From Numida meleagris (taxonomy: Eukaryota; Chordata; Aves; Galliformes; Numididae), in NCBI RefSeq assembly GCF_002078875.1, contig NC_034409.1:16868631-16932630 (forward strand): a DNA stretch of 64,000 nucleotides, read 5' to 3'. Of this stretch, positions 37,437-47,357 are shown piece after piece. Both the position numbers and the translations under genes were made by a program. The notes beneath the pieces were generated by a model. That model saw nothing but the letters and a program-made list of their open reading frames with translations, ran no database searches and was not told the DNA's origin. Position 1 is the first letter of the stretch, and every line of letters starts with the position of its first letter.

Positions 37437-37580
37437 TCAGTAGTCCTTGTCAACAACTGGGGTCCCAGATGACTGGAGACTTGCCTGTGTGACACCCATT
37501 TACAAGAAGTGTTGGAAGAAGAATCCACAAACTACAGGCCTGTCAGCCTGACCTCGGTGTTAGGGAAGGTTATGGAGGTT
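37437..37580 (+). mobile_element. CR1 LINE internal fragment
   Basis: About 145 bp of CR1 ORF2 on the plus strand. It encodes the PDDWRLACVTPIYKK-type block and then the NYRPVSLTSVLGKVME block, with a frame disruption at GAAGTGTTGGAAG. It lacks a 3' end and octamers, so it is an isolated internal piece. It could come from the same insertion as 35812-36432 only after rearrangement, since the order is reversed. Confidence 0.88.
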
Positions 37581-38552
37581 AAAGTTATTAAAAAGAAAGA
37601 ACACTGCATTGATGTGCTAATTTTCTTGGACAAAGAGAGCAATGTCTTCCTGTAATAAAGGAATCTTATTTTGCTTAGGCTAATTTATCTAAGTTCTTTG
37701 CAGAAAGAAGAGCACTCTCAAAATAGTTGTTATTTTGATTGTTGTTGGTTTTTTTTTCGGTTCTTCCCAGTATATCTTTTTGAATTTGTTACCCTAAACT
37801 ATATTACAAGTTAGTTTCAGTTTGGTTTGGTTTAGACAGGTAGTTTTAAACAGGATTAGTGGTAACATAATGTTGTAAGAATTAACATATTTTTGAACAG
37901 TTTAAGAGAGTCATTAATTCAGTTTACTAATCCACTGGGAAATTCCCTGATTCAAATGGAAAGAAAATGATAACATGAATTACATATAATGTGGGAAATA
38001 TTCTCTCTCTGTTCTGATTGTTTGCTGTTACATGCAAAGAATCATAAATGCATCATCTACTAATTGCTAATCAGACCCCATGCTGTTTTAATGAATTCAT
38101 CTACTAAGGTTGTTCTGTCAATATTTAATTAATGTGGCTTAATATAATGACTGCTCCCATTAGCCATGTTTTCATAGCAGATATGGAATTCAGGTATTCT
38201 ATAACACATCATCACTTTTCCTCACAGGAAAGAAGTATTTAAACACAATGTTTTCCTTTCCATAGCAAATATTACAAGTTATGTAACAAAATTATATAAC
38301 AAATAATTTATGACATGGCAAAATTTATGCCCTTTTAAAAAATAAAATAAAATGAGAATGCAAGTCATTTTCAGTTTAGACATGTGATTCCTCAGTTTAA
38401 ATGTTTCTAATTTGACCACCAAAGAAAAGTAAACTTCCTATTGAGCTGAATACACTAATTGCTGGAATTCAGGTTAACAAAATGCTAACTTTAATTAATT
38501 TTTACAGTTTTCTTCATTGTTTATATTTTAAAGAGTGATTATACAATATCTC

Positions 38553-38580
38553 AGACCTTCATGACCTTCATGAACTTCAT
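38553..38580. promoter_or_regulatory. Triple 9-bp repeat forming DR3-type nuclear-receptor half sites (candidate)
   Basis: GACCTTCAT, GACCTTCAT and GAACTTCAT follow one another. They create AGACCT, TGACCT and TGAACT each spaced by 3 bp. On the minus strand, AGTTCA-TGA-AGGTCA fits the RGKTCA-N3-RGKTCA consensus for VDR/RXR-type DR3 sites. Binding is not shown, and such a match can occur by chance in 64 kb. Confidence 0.3.
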
Positions 38581-39036
38581 GTGTATATTTGCATCTTGAC
38601 CATGTTAATTCACCACCATACAAATCATACAAAAAAAATTGTATTCATCATAATGCAAATTGACTGGCAAACCATCAGGAGAAAGCATCAGATGCACTTC
38701 ATTCAAAGTACATAAATGCAATTAATGGGATTTTATTCTCTCAAAAGGTAAGTGACTAAAGGAAACTTAAGAAATGATCATGGTACATTTTCATTAAAAG
38801 TTTAACAGCTGAACAACTTGCTACATCTAAAACATCCAGCAGTAATTTCTACTCTGCTTAATAGAAATAGAAATGTTTCAAAAATAATAAATATGTATGT
38901 ATTCTTATGTTTACAATGGGCTTTTATTAAAGCATATCACCAGTATTTAATGAAGTGACAGGATAAGACTCTATGGATCCTCTAAGTTGGACTTCATCCT
39001 CTTTCCAATACCAGTTACTATAGCTCTTTGAATCTA

Positions 39037-39077
39037 TTATTATTATTGCTGTTGTTGCTATTATTGTTATTACTGAT
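39037..39077. repeat. (ATT)n-like imperfect microsatellite
   Basis: Imperfect ATT/GTT triplets. Confidence 0.8.
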
Positions 39078-40796
39078 TAATAAAAAATCTAGTTTTGATC
39101 ATTATACTTTCTGTTAAGAATGTTTTCCTTTTTTTATTATAGAATTTTGATTTTGAAGAACTTAGTCACAGTGCAAAAATCACAGCAGAGGTACTAACTC
39201 TTGATCTGGAGAGGGGGTAAAGAAAAATACACAAAAAAGCTTTTAAAAATTGTTGGTTAGAAAAAAGATAGATATGGTGGTCTGGAAAATGTAGATGACC
39301 TCAAAAATCACGTTGTCACAATTTGATACATTTTTATTTTGTTTTACTTTAAAGCAAACAACACAGTAGAAAATAATAAATAAATTTATTGTGTCTGAAA
39401 TCCAGCTACAGAGTGATGTGGGTGGTTCACAGCAAGTTCTGTGCTTAGATTGTATTTTCTGCACCAAAATCCTTGCTCAGAAGTCTGGCTGTGTACTTTC
39501 TTGTTCACAAAAACCCTTAAAAGAAGCATATTTATCCTATTCTGGAAGTGAATGTCCTTTTTGATATTTTGTACCAAAAAAAAGTAAAAAATTTACTCCA
39601 AGATTTTAACACTTATCCATCGACTAAAAAGATGAGTCCTAAAAGTGTCTAAGAGTGATAGTGAGGGATAGGGTATATTTATTATTCTTGTGGCAAAAGT
39701 AATTCTGATTTTATAATAAAAAAAATGTTAACTGTTCTTTCTACTGTAAGTTTATCAAATTCTTTGAGTCATAATTCAGGTTTCTTTGGGGACAATAAGA
39801 AAAACATAAGTTCAGAAAAAAAATAATTTAAATCAAATGTTGTTGCATGCTAACCTCAGATATTTGCAATTATTCACTAACTTGGATGTCTCAAGATGTA
39901 GAATTTATTTGGCACCATTTTGTAAATGGGGATCTGGATGTATTAACTGTTAATCATAAAAATAGCTCTCTTGATTAACATTTTCCAGTGCAGGAGGGAA
40001 AGGCAGTTCAAGCAGAATTCAGATGCTCAAACAGAAAATATTACTGTAGGTAGCTCAGCTAGAATAAATCTGTTCCCAACTCACTGCAGATCTACACGTT
40101 GATATACAGATAGTTCTGCAGCTGTTTTTCAGTATACTTATATCTCAAAGCTATATTACTAACTATGTCCTAAAGCTATATAACTTAGAGTACTTGCTAC
40201 AACCTCCACTTTTGTTTATTAATATTCACTTTGTTTGCATTTAGAGTTTTAGATCATTTTTGAAGTGGACTTCCAGATCATCCTCACTTACCAGGTTCCC
40301 AGAAAAGAACACAAGCAGGAGTTCTTTCACTTCAAACAGAAATGGAAGACAGACTGCTGGAGTGCAACTAGTGTGCTCCAACTACTACTGTCCATAGGAC
40401 AAAACTAGAGCTGAAGGCAGACAGAATGAACATCAGGTCCATAGCACTGTTTTACTCTACAGCAACGATCTTGCTATATTTTAATGTAAATACAATCTTA
40501 CAAGACTTACTGTTTGCAAGAGGTAGTCCTGTCTCTCAGGGGGGTAAAATGTTATGTTAATGTGGTCATACAGATTCAGAGCAGAAGACAGTTCATGTGC
40601 AACAGGATTACAGGACACGTGAACCCTGACTGTGACTCTCGGATCCTTGGTAAAGGTAAACATGGAGACATCTAACATATTCAAGATCTCCTGAATGGTT
40701 AGGAACATGAAAATACATGTCTTGTAGTGCTGGAGATGTTACTGTTCTTATTTGTAACGTTAATACGGTCTGAATTTCAGAAAAAAATTAATTTCC

Positions 40797-40810
40797 TTTT
40801 TTTTTTTTTT
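40797..40810. repeat. Poly(T) run
   Basis: T14, located about 50 bp left of a minus-strand CR1 3' end. It is not part of that element. Confidence 0.9.
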
Positions 40811-40858
40811 GTGAAATACTTTTGAAATAAATCTTCATTCCTGCTGTTATCTTTCCTT

Positions 40859-41118
40859 ATCATAGAATGATTTGGGTTGGAAGGGAGCTTTAAAATCACC
40901 TAGTTCCAACCCCCCTGCTATAGGCAGGGACACCTCCCACTAGACCAGGTTGCTCACAGCCCCATCCAACCTGGCCTTGAACGCTTCCAGGGAGGGGGCA
41001 TCCACAACCTCTCTGGGCAACCTGTTCCAGTGTCTCACCACCCTCACAGTAAAGAATTTCTTCCTAATATTTAGTCTAAATCCACTCTTTTCCAGTTAAA
41101 AGCCATTTCCCCTCATTA
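40859..41118 (-). mobile_element. CR1 LINE 3' fragment
   Basis: This minus-strand CR1 covers about the last 260 bp. On the plus strand it reads ATCATAGAATGATTTGGG, then the GGGACACCTCCCACTAGACC block, then CCCCATCCAACCTGGCC, then TCTCTGGGCAACCTGTTCCA and TCACAGTAAAGAATTTCTTC. The octamer at the left end fixes the 3' end. Confidence 0.95.
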
Positions 41119-42173
41119 TGACTTTACATGCCCTTATAAAACATCCCTTATCTTAAATTGTATATGAAAATTTCAGGCAAAAAGTTATATTTACTCTTCT
41201 ATAGAAAAATATAATTTATTTAATTGGTTTTATTGCAAAATGTTGAAATTACTCACATTTTTACACCATATCTGATCTCCAACTAATGGAAAATTGTATC
41301 TCTTTCTCTCCCATCACTAGACAGACAATATAATAATACTTAATTAACTGTTCTAAGGATGTCAGAGGCTATAAACCTTCAAGTAGCTCTAATGGACATC
41401 CAGTCTTTTTCCATATATAACAGATTTTATCAATTATTTCCTGATAGACTAATGCATTGAAATGTTGTCATGACTGAAAAACAGATATTTTTAAAAAAAT
41501 GTAAAACTTGCCAGCAAGAAAACTTTTCAAATGTTCTTCTACTAATTTATTGCTTCTACTATTAAAAATAATCTGCTCATCTAAATACACTGAACTTTAC
41601 CTTCCTAATAATAAACCTTGTTTTACCTTTAGCCTAGTACCTTGAAGATAATTCTGCTGCCAACTGCCTTCTTTTCCACATGCAGGTAAGTGAGCTCATA
41701 ATCTTTAAACTTTGAATGACCCTTGTATTATTGAAGAAATGAAAGTATTATAGTTGTTCAACATCTCTAAACTTCCAAGTAAAACTTCCAAGTTAGAAAT
41801 CTGGATTTCTGAATCAAATTGATGTTGCTGAATAAGGTATTCAAGTTCATAAGGTCAGGAGAAAACAGTACCCATGGTTCCATAGCTTATTTGTTGTGAC
41901 ATAGAACTGAGAAACAGAAAAAAATCCTGTTCTCATTATATTGGTGTCATCACTATCATTACTCATATCCGAAGAAAGTGTAATTATTTGACAGCATAGT
42001 AACTACTGACCTACCATGAGGAAGAAAATGTGTTGTTGTTCTTAATGAAAATAAGTCCATGTCAACTAATACATTTTTTTCATACAAAGTTGCTGCTTCA
42101 TTGTTTTAACTATTGAAAATAACCTCAGTTCTAGAACTTCTTTAGCACTTAAAATATAAAAATTCTGAAGTGG
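41119..42173. other. Unique AT-rich non-coding sequence
   Basis: Nothing recognisable as gene or repeat. Confidence 0.5.
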
Positions 42174-42200
42174 TTTTTTTTTTTTTTTTTTTTTTTTTTT
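42174..42200 (-). repeat. Poly(A) tract (T27 on plus strand) ending the alpharetrovirus-like segment
   Basis: Twenty-seven T residues on the plus strand, equal to an A27 tail on the minus strand. ATTAAA on the minus strand (42210-42215) lies only about 10 nt upstream of the tail. It directly follows the sequence downstream of the LTR at 42201-42697. Confidence 0.9.
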
Positions 42201-42435
42201 GCTTTGTTTTTTAATACGGTATCTCTCTCAATGACATCAGGTTTGCTAGAGAAACTGCACCGGAGAGACATGACACCAATGGCCAACTTCATTTCCTGTG
42301 TGCTGCCGTGTGCAGGCAACCCTCTGTATTTTACCCTTGCACGCTCAGACCAAAACCCTGATCCGGGCAAATCACTGCATATAAGCACCAATATGATGAA
42401 CAGCAAAATGGTGTGTATTGTTAGAAGTTACAGAA

Positions 42436-42442
42436 CTATATA
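42436..42442 (-). promoter_or_regulatory. TATA-like box of the alpharetrovirus-like LTR
   Basis: TATATAG on the minus strand, about 25-30 bp before the expected start of R (near 42412). Confidence 0.55.
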
Positions 42443-42697
42443 GTATCTTATCTTTTACTAGACGGTTCCAGAAGTTCACGCGAGCTACTGGCCAATCATG
42501 CTGAATATCACGCGCTGTCCACGCGTTTCCGAAGACCATATAGGGAATGGTCATGCACTTCCTTATCTCGGAAAAGAGTTTCGCCTCTCCTTCTGATGGC
42601 ATAAGTTCATCTAAGTAGGTTAACCAATAAGAAAACACCATGGGGAAGGGCCTTCCGCGTTACATCCCGAATGCCCTGCTTTTCACCTCTGACAACA

Positions 42698-42710
42698 TTT
42701 CCCCCTCCCC
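42698..42710 (-). promoter_or_regulatory. Retroviral polypurine tract
   Basis: The minus strand reads GGGGAGGGGGAAA directly before the LTR TG. This is the plus-strand DNA primer site of retroviruses, and its presence shows that this is a 3' LTR with internal sequence rather than a solo LTR. Confidence 0.75.
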
Positions 42711-42969
42711 ATGCTCTATAAAACCTTATCCCGTTACAGCGCAACCGCAAACATGACCTCAAGTATCCTATCCCTAAGCCTATTTCCTAACTAAGTTATC
42801 TACTATTAAAACCCTATAAAACTCTATCACTCACACACAATATAAATGCCTATTTCTAGCTATCCTAAAACTTACTATAAGCTTTCACACAGTCTCACAT
42901 CTATTAATCTCCTAAAGTTTTCCTACTCAGGCATTAAAATTATCCCATGCTTGCTTAGCTCCTCCTGAG

Positions 42970-43482
42970 ATTCACAGAATCACAGAATTGCAGGGGTTGG
43001 AAGGGACCTCAAGAGATCATCAAGTCCAACCCCTCTGCAAAGCAGGTTCCCTAGAATAGGTTGCACAGGTACGTGTCCAGATGGGTCTTGAATATCTCCA
43101 TAGAAGGAGATTCCAGAACTTCTCTGGGCAACCTGTTCTAGCGCTCTGTCACCCTCACCGTAAAGAAGTTCTTCTACATGTTTGTATGGAACTTCCTAAG
43201 TACAAGTTTTAGGCCATTGCTCCTTGTCCAATGGCTACACATCACTGAGAAGAGCCTGGCCTCATCCATTTGCCTCTCACCTCCCTTTAGATGTTCACAG
43301 ACATTTATGAGATTCCCTCTCAGTCTTCTTTTCCCCAGGCTGAACAGACCCAGGTTACTCAGCCTTTCCTCATAAAGGAGACGCTCCAGGTCCTTTATCA
43401 TCTTTGTGGCCCTCCACCGAATTCCTTTTAGAGGATCCCTGTCTTTTTCAAACTGGTGAGCCCTGAACTGGACATAGTATTC
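42970..43482 (-). mobile_element. CR1 LINE 3' fragment
   Basis: About 510 bp of CR1 on the minus strand with two 3' octamers (ATTCTGTG twice at the left end). The plus strand shows GGTTGGAAGGGACCTC, GATCATCAAGTCCAACCCC, TCTCTGGGCAACCTGTTC, then coding sequence for the ORF2 C-terminus. On the minus strand a 75-codon frame (43174-43401) carries the [37 protein letters not shown] and [10 protein letters not shown] blocks. Confidence 0.95.
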
Positions 43483-44484
43483 ACAGATTCCAAGAGATTA
43501 CATTTATAATTGCATGTTAACATACTCTTAAATAGAAATTACGTTGAATAAGTCACAGTTAAGAATTTTTATTTATGTAAAATGTACCCTGCTATTTAAT
43601 TTTGGCTGTTTAAAACACAAAAGTTCATATCTGTTCTTCACATTAATCAGATGCACTGTAAAGTTACTGCAGTGTAAGAGAAGAAATTTTGATCCTGTAA
43701 TTTACATTGAACATGGTTTACTGTATGGTGCCTGAATGCTACCTTTGGCTGGCATACTCGTTTACGTCTACATTGTAGATTCTGGGACCACAGATCCATG
43801 TAGTATGCAGTCCTGAAAACATTTATTGTAACTGTGTTTTTTGTACCTATCTCAGAACACTGTATATATAAATTACACTTTATAATGAACTTTACTTGTC
43901 TTTCCATAAAATCTAAAGTGCATTACCTTTACCAGAAGATTTCTCTTCAGGTAGGGGAAAGATGAAAACCTTAGCAAGTTACATAATTATTAGCAAATAA
44001 AACAAGTAGGACAAGAAGTGTCCTCTGTTGCTAAATGAACATGGCATAACCTAAATCTAACGAGACAAGACGTGACCTAGCTCATGTACATGCACACACA
44101 AAAAAATGTTTAAAAAATTATGTTGCATTTCTGTTAGGGAAAAACATATTGTCCAGTGGCCAAGATGATCCTCCCAAACTAAGTTCTGTTCATTTCTCCT
44201 CCTTGTATCATCTGCTTCTATTAAAAAAGGATTTGGGTGGCCTACTCGTACGACTGCTCTTCAGGGAGCTGTAGGTTGGTATTAGATCAGCCAATTGCTC
44301 TCCTTCTGGGCAGACACTGCCAGCAGGACTTTGCTGACCAAGAATGCCTACCTATGTTAGGTTGCTCTTCTGCAAATATTGTCACTTTACACATAGGACC
44401 AAAAGTGTGTACAGTGATCAGAGTCAACTGCCATTATGATTCAGCAGTTAGTCAAAGTCCAATGTCAGGGAAAAACTAGATCCC
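43483..44484. other. Unique non-coding sequence
   Basis: No gene or transposon recognised. A patch at about 44230-44480 is GC-richer and holds an 80-codon plus-strand frame with several cysteines, but no known domain was seen. Confidence 0.5.
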
Positions 44485-44660
44485 TGTTCTGATTTTGACT
44501 GGGATAGAGTTAATTTTCTTTATAGTAGTGGAATGACACCTTGTTTAGGATTTAGGATGAGAATAAAGTTGATAACATATTAATGTTTTACTTGTTGCTG
44601 AGCAGTGCTTATATTAAATCAAGGACTTTTTGACATTTTGTGCTGCCCTGAAGCTTGGTT
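44485..44660 (+). mobile_element. ERVL-like LTR, 5' fragment
   Basis: It begins TGTTCTGATTTTGACTGGG and follows the same order as the LTR at 20825: GATAGAGTTAATTTTC, GGATTTAGGATGAGAATAA, GTTGATAACA, TTGTTGCTGAGCAGTGCT, then AAGGACTTTTTGAC. Homology stops near 44660, where an imperfect pentanucleotide array begins. The remaining two thirds of the LTR is missing. Confidence 0.88.
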
Positions 44661-44731
44661 TAGTTAAGTTTAGTTTAGTTAAGTTTAGCTTACTGTAATT
44701 TATCTTAGCTTAGCTTAGTTTAGCTTATTTT
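44656..44731. repeat. Imperfect TTTAG/TTAGC pentanucleotide array
   Basis: About fifteen degenerate copies of TTTAG, TTAAG and TTAGC units occur directly at the truncation of the ERVL-like LTR. Confidence 0.85.
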
Positions 44732-46315
44732 GAAAACAAGAGAAGCCCTAGAAGAAAGTAATAATCAAACGTATCACTTTTCCTTTAGTGAAACTTGTCA
44801 CAAGGAAAATATTACAGTTAAACTGGTCACCATAGGCAACTCCTTAAGTCACTTTAATTGTGAATTCTTAAGAACTGTATATATGTATCTATCTGCTCTT
44901 CCTGACATACAGTACAATGACATTTGACATTGTGTGAGGTGAAATGAATGCATAACCTTAACACTTCCCTCATTTACATACTGCTACCAAGGAAAATGCT
45001 GTCGCTTTAAAGTGAGTCCTCTGAGACAGTAGTAGTCAATAATGCAAATTGAGGTTTCCACATACTTTTTTTTCTGTGACCTGTTTGTTCTCTATCACCA
45101 GGAGTTATCAAGACTGACTTTTCAAAATGTATTTTTCTATGGTTTTTGACAATAACTAAAGCCATAATTTAATGGAGAGGAAACAAATTTACAAGGGGCA
45201 TGATTCTTAGGCAACCTAGTATGTTAATTATAGATTTAAACAGTCTTTAAAAACAGAGATCTTTGAGATCTTATGACCTTGCAAAAGAACAATTCATTGC
45301 AGTTCTTGCAATGGCAGCTTAAAAAAAAAAAAAGTCATCAGTAACTGCTTGCCAGTTAGCACAAAAGAGTTAGCAGAGAGGGCAAATAACATGTTCTTAC
45401 AGTCAAGGAAACATTGGAAAATATGCAAACTTCTATCAGCAATGCATATTGAGCTGTGAACCAATTAACCTAGTAAAAGATCATTGAGTAAGAGAGTAAA
45501 TCTATTGTATTCACCTAGAGGACTAAGTAGTTGCAGTGACATTGTTTCTGTATTGCATTTGCTAGTCTTACACTGCATGAAGGATGACATACTGCTGTTC
45601 TCACTTACATGGGACACCCTTCATTAGAGAATTTGCTTAATTGAGACATTTCCCAGAGAAACAATTTAGCTGAAAGGCAAAGTGTTCTACTTAATTCTGA
45701 ATATCACTGGAATCAAAGCTATCCTTCTCCTACAGAAATTGCAGAAAAACTCCCAGTATTTTCAGTTACTACAGAAATGGTGATAAAGTTGATAATGAGC
45801 AATTGAAAGAAGTATGAAGTACAGGGTACGCCTTTCTGCTTTAAGAATTAGATCCAAAAAGGTCTTGTTCTCCTAACAGTTTGTTGTTGAAACTTTTAGA
45901 AAGATAGAACCTTGGAAGAGAACCTAGAATGCTGTCAGTTTCCTGTGCTACATTTGAGAAATGTACAAGCTGGAATGGGGTCTAAAACATAGCACTGATA
46001 CTTAACATCATGGCACTGCTGACCTCTTAACAGTAGAAAACATGAATGTCAGAGTGCTTCTGAAACACCACATTCTTTTTAGGCATAGCTATTCTGCCAC
46101 GGCCTTGAGTCATGAATCTCTATCCCTCTGATGCTGATTTCAGTATGTGCAAGTAATCTCCTGTTTCAAAGAGGTGAACTGTACTCACTCTTCTCTTAAA
46201 ATATGCAGAAAGAGTAGTTTTGCTGAAGCTTTGTCACAATTCATCAAAAGATATGAGTTTTGGAAAAGTGTAATTGTTTTTAAACAGATGAAAAGAATGT
46301 TAGATTCTAAAATGA
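44732..46315. other. Unique non-coding sequence between two ERVL-like LTRs
   Basis: No recognisable retroviral internal coding and no gene. An A13 run lies at 45320-45332. The absence of gag/pol or a polypurine tract before 46316 argues that the flanking LTRs are separate insertions. Confidence 0.5.
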
Positions 46316-47357
46316 TGTCTTGGTTTTGGCTGAAATAGTCAATTTTCTTCATAGTGGCTGGTATGCTGCAGCACTTTGGATTTAGGAGAAAAATAATGTC
46401 GATAATACACTGTTTTAGTTAGAATTATAGAATTACAGAATATGCTGAGTTGGAATGGACCCACAATATCATTGTCTCCAACTCCTACCTCCATACGGGA
46501 TCATTCAAAAATCAAACCATATTTCTGAGAGCACTGTCCAAATGTTTCTTGAACTCCAGCAGCATGGGGCCATGACCACTGCCCTGGGGGCCCTATTCCG
46601 GGTACCAGTCACCCTCTGGTGAAGAATTTTTTTCCTAATACTCAACCTGACCCTCCCCTGACACAGCTCCATGCTGTTCCCTTAAGCCCTGTTGCTGTCA
46701 CTAGAGGGTAAAGCTCAGCGATGCCTCTGCTCACCGTGAGGAGCTGCAGCCGTCATGAGGTCTCCCTCAGTCTCTTCTCTGGGCTTAACAAACCAAGGGA
46801 TCTCAGCTGCTCCTCACACTTCTTGCCCTCTAGAATTTTCACCATCTTCGTAGCCCTTCTTTGGATGCTCTCTAGTAGTTTTAAGACTTTCTTATACCGT
46901 GGTGTCCAAAACTGCCCACAGTTCTTGAGGTGAGGCTGCATCAGCAAGGAACAGTCAAGGACTTTTCAGCTTATTATACTATTCTGGCAGCAAGGCAGTA
47001 GGGGTGCTCAAGGAGCTGCGAGGGGATAAGATGAGAACAGTATAACCAAATACCAAATATGGAATCCTGTCAAAAAGTAAAACTGAGGGAGCTGGTCAAG
47101 GGGGTCTACTGCTGCTCAGAGTCTGGCTGTACATTAGTCCATAGACTGAAAAACTGCCTTATGCATCACTTGTTTTATATATTCTTTATTATTACTATTA
47201 TTATTTTCTATTCCCATTTTCTCTTCAAAGTCCCATTAAATTATCTTTATCTCAAACCATGAGTTTTATGTTTTACCAGTTCTCTCCCCCCATCTCAATG
47301 CAAGGGGAGGAAGTGAATGGCTGTATGCTGTTTAGTTGCCTGATGGGTTAAGCTGCA
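46316..47357 (+). mobile_element. ERVL-like LTR interrupted by a CR1
   Basis: The LTR starts TGTCTTGGTTTTGGC at 46316 and proceeds through GGATTTAGGAGAAAAATAATG to ACACTGTTTTAGTT at 46420. A CR1 on the opposite strand follows. LTR sequence resumes at about 46945 with CAGTCAAGGACTTTTCAGC and continues through GCATCACTTGTTTTATATATTC, a TTATTATTAC tract, CCCATTAAATTATC, TATCTCAAACC, TCTCTCCCCCCATCTC and GGGTTAAGCTGCA. About 20 bp of LTR around the junction is missing. Terminal bases are decayed and no convincing target duplication is visible. Confidence 0.88.
46422..46944 (-). mobile_element. CR1 LINE 3' fragment nested in an ERVL-like LTR
   Basis: This minus-strand CR1 has degenerate 3' octamers at its left end (ATTCTGTA then ATTCTATA). 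The UTR part (GTTGGAATGGACCCAC) is followed by coding for the ORF2 C-terminus on the minus strand, including LKLLESIQRRATKMVKILEG and EEQLRSLGLLSPEKR (46753-46947). It is 5'-truncated at about 46944. Confidence 0.92.

Larger units (their letters stand above)
37581..40858. other. Transposon-free non-coding tract with conserved-element-like patches
   Basis: No gene recognised. Sequence around 38010-38170 and 38540-38760 is dense in homeodomain-core (TAATTA, TTAATTAAT) and POU-like (ATGCAAA, ATGCAAAT) words, and a DR3-type half-site cluster lies at 38553-38580. An (ATT)n-like stretch spans 39037-39077 and a T14 run 40797-40810. No transcript structure is visible. Confidence 0.45.
42201..42965 (-). 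mobile_element. Alpharetrovirus-like ERV 3' end: internal 3' sequence, PPT and 3' LTR
   Basis: Reading on the minus strand: about 250 bp of AT-rich ERV-like 3' non-coding sequence (42714-42965, left unverified), then the polypurine tract GGGGAGGGGGAAA (42698-42710), then the LTR start TGTTGTCAGAGG at 42697, a U3 of about 285 bp, a TATATAG box, AATACA, and CCATTTTGCTGTTCATCATATT-type R/U5 sequence. The tract, the TG start and the CCATTT..TTCA..CATATTGGTG junction all match the arrangement of alpharetroviral LTRs. U5 extends to somewhere between about 42250 and 42330; the end could not be fixed. The remaining sequence runs into A27. A CR1 starts immediately to the right (42970). The 85- and 89-codon frames here are LTR sequence. 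No gag, pol or env coding is present. Confidence 0.75.

Noticed and set aside
42201..42420. Processed host pseudogene ending in poly(A)
   Set aside because: The sequence upstream of the tail matches the R/U5 organisation of alpharetroviral LTRs and connects to a polypurine tract, so retroviral origin is preferred.
42149..42641. Two minus-strand frames (85 and 89 codons) that look protein-like
   Set aside because: They lie in the U3/R/U5 of the alpharetrovirus-like LTR and the poly(A) tract (lysine run), so they are not coding.
44485..47357. A single ERVL provirus with two LTRs
   Set aside because: The 1.6 kb between the LTR pieces shows no retroviral coding, primer site or polypurine tract, and the left piece is truncated. 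Two independent LTRs are simpler.
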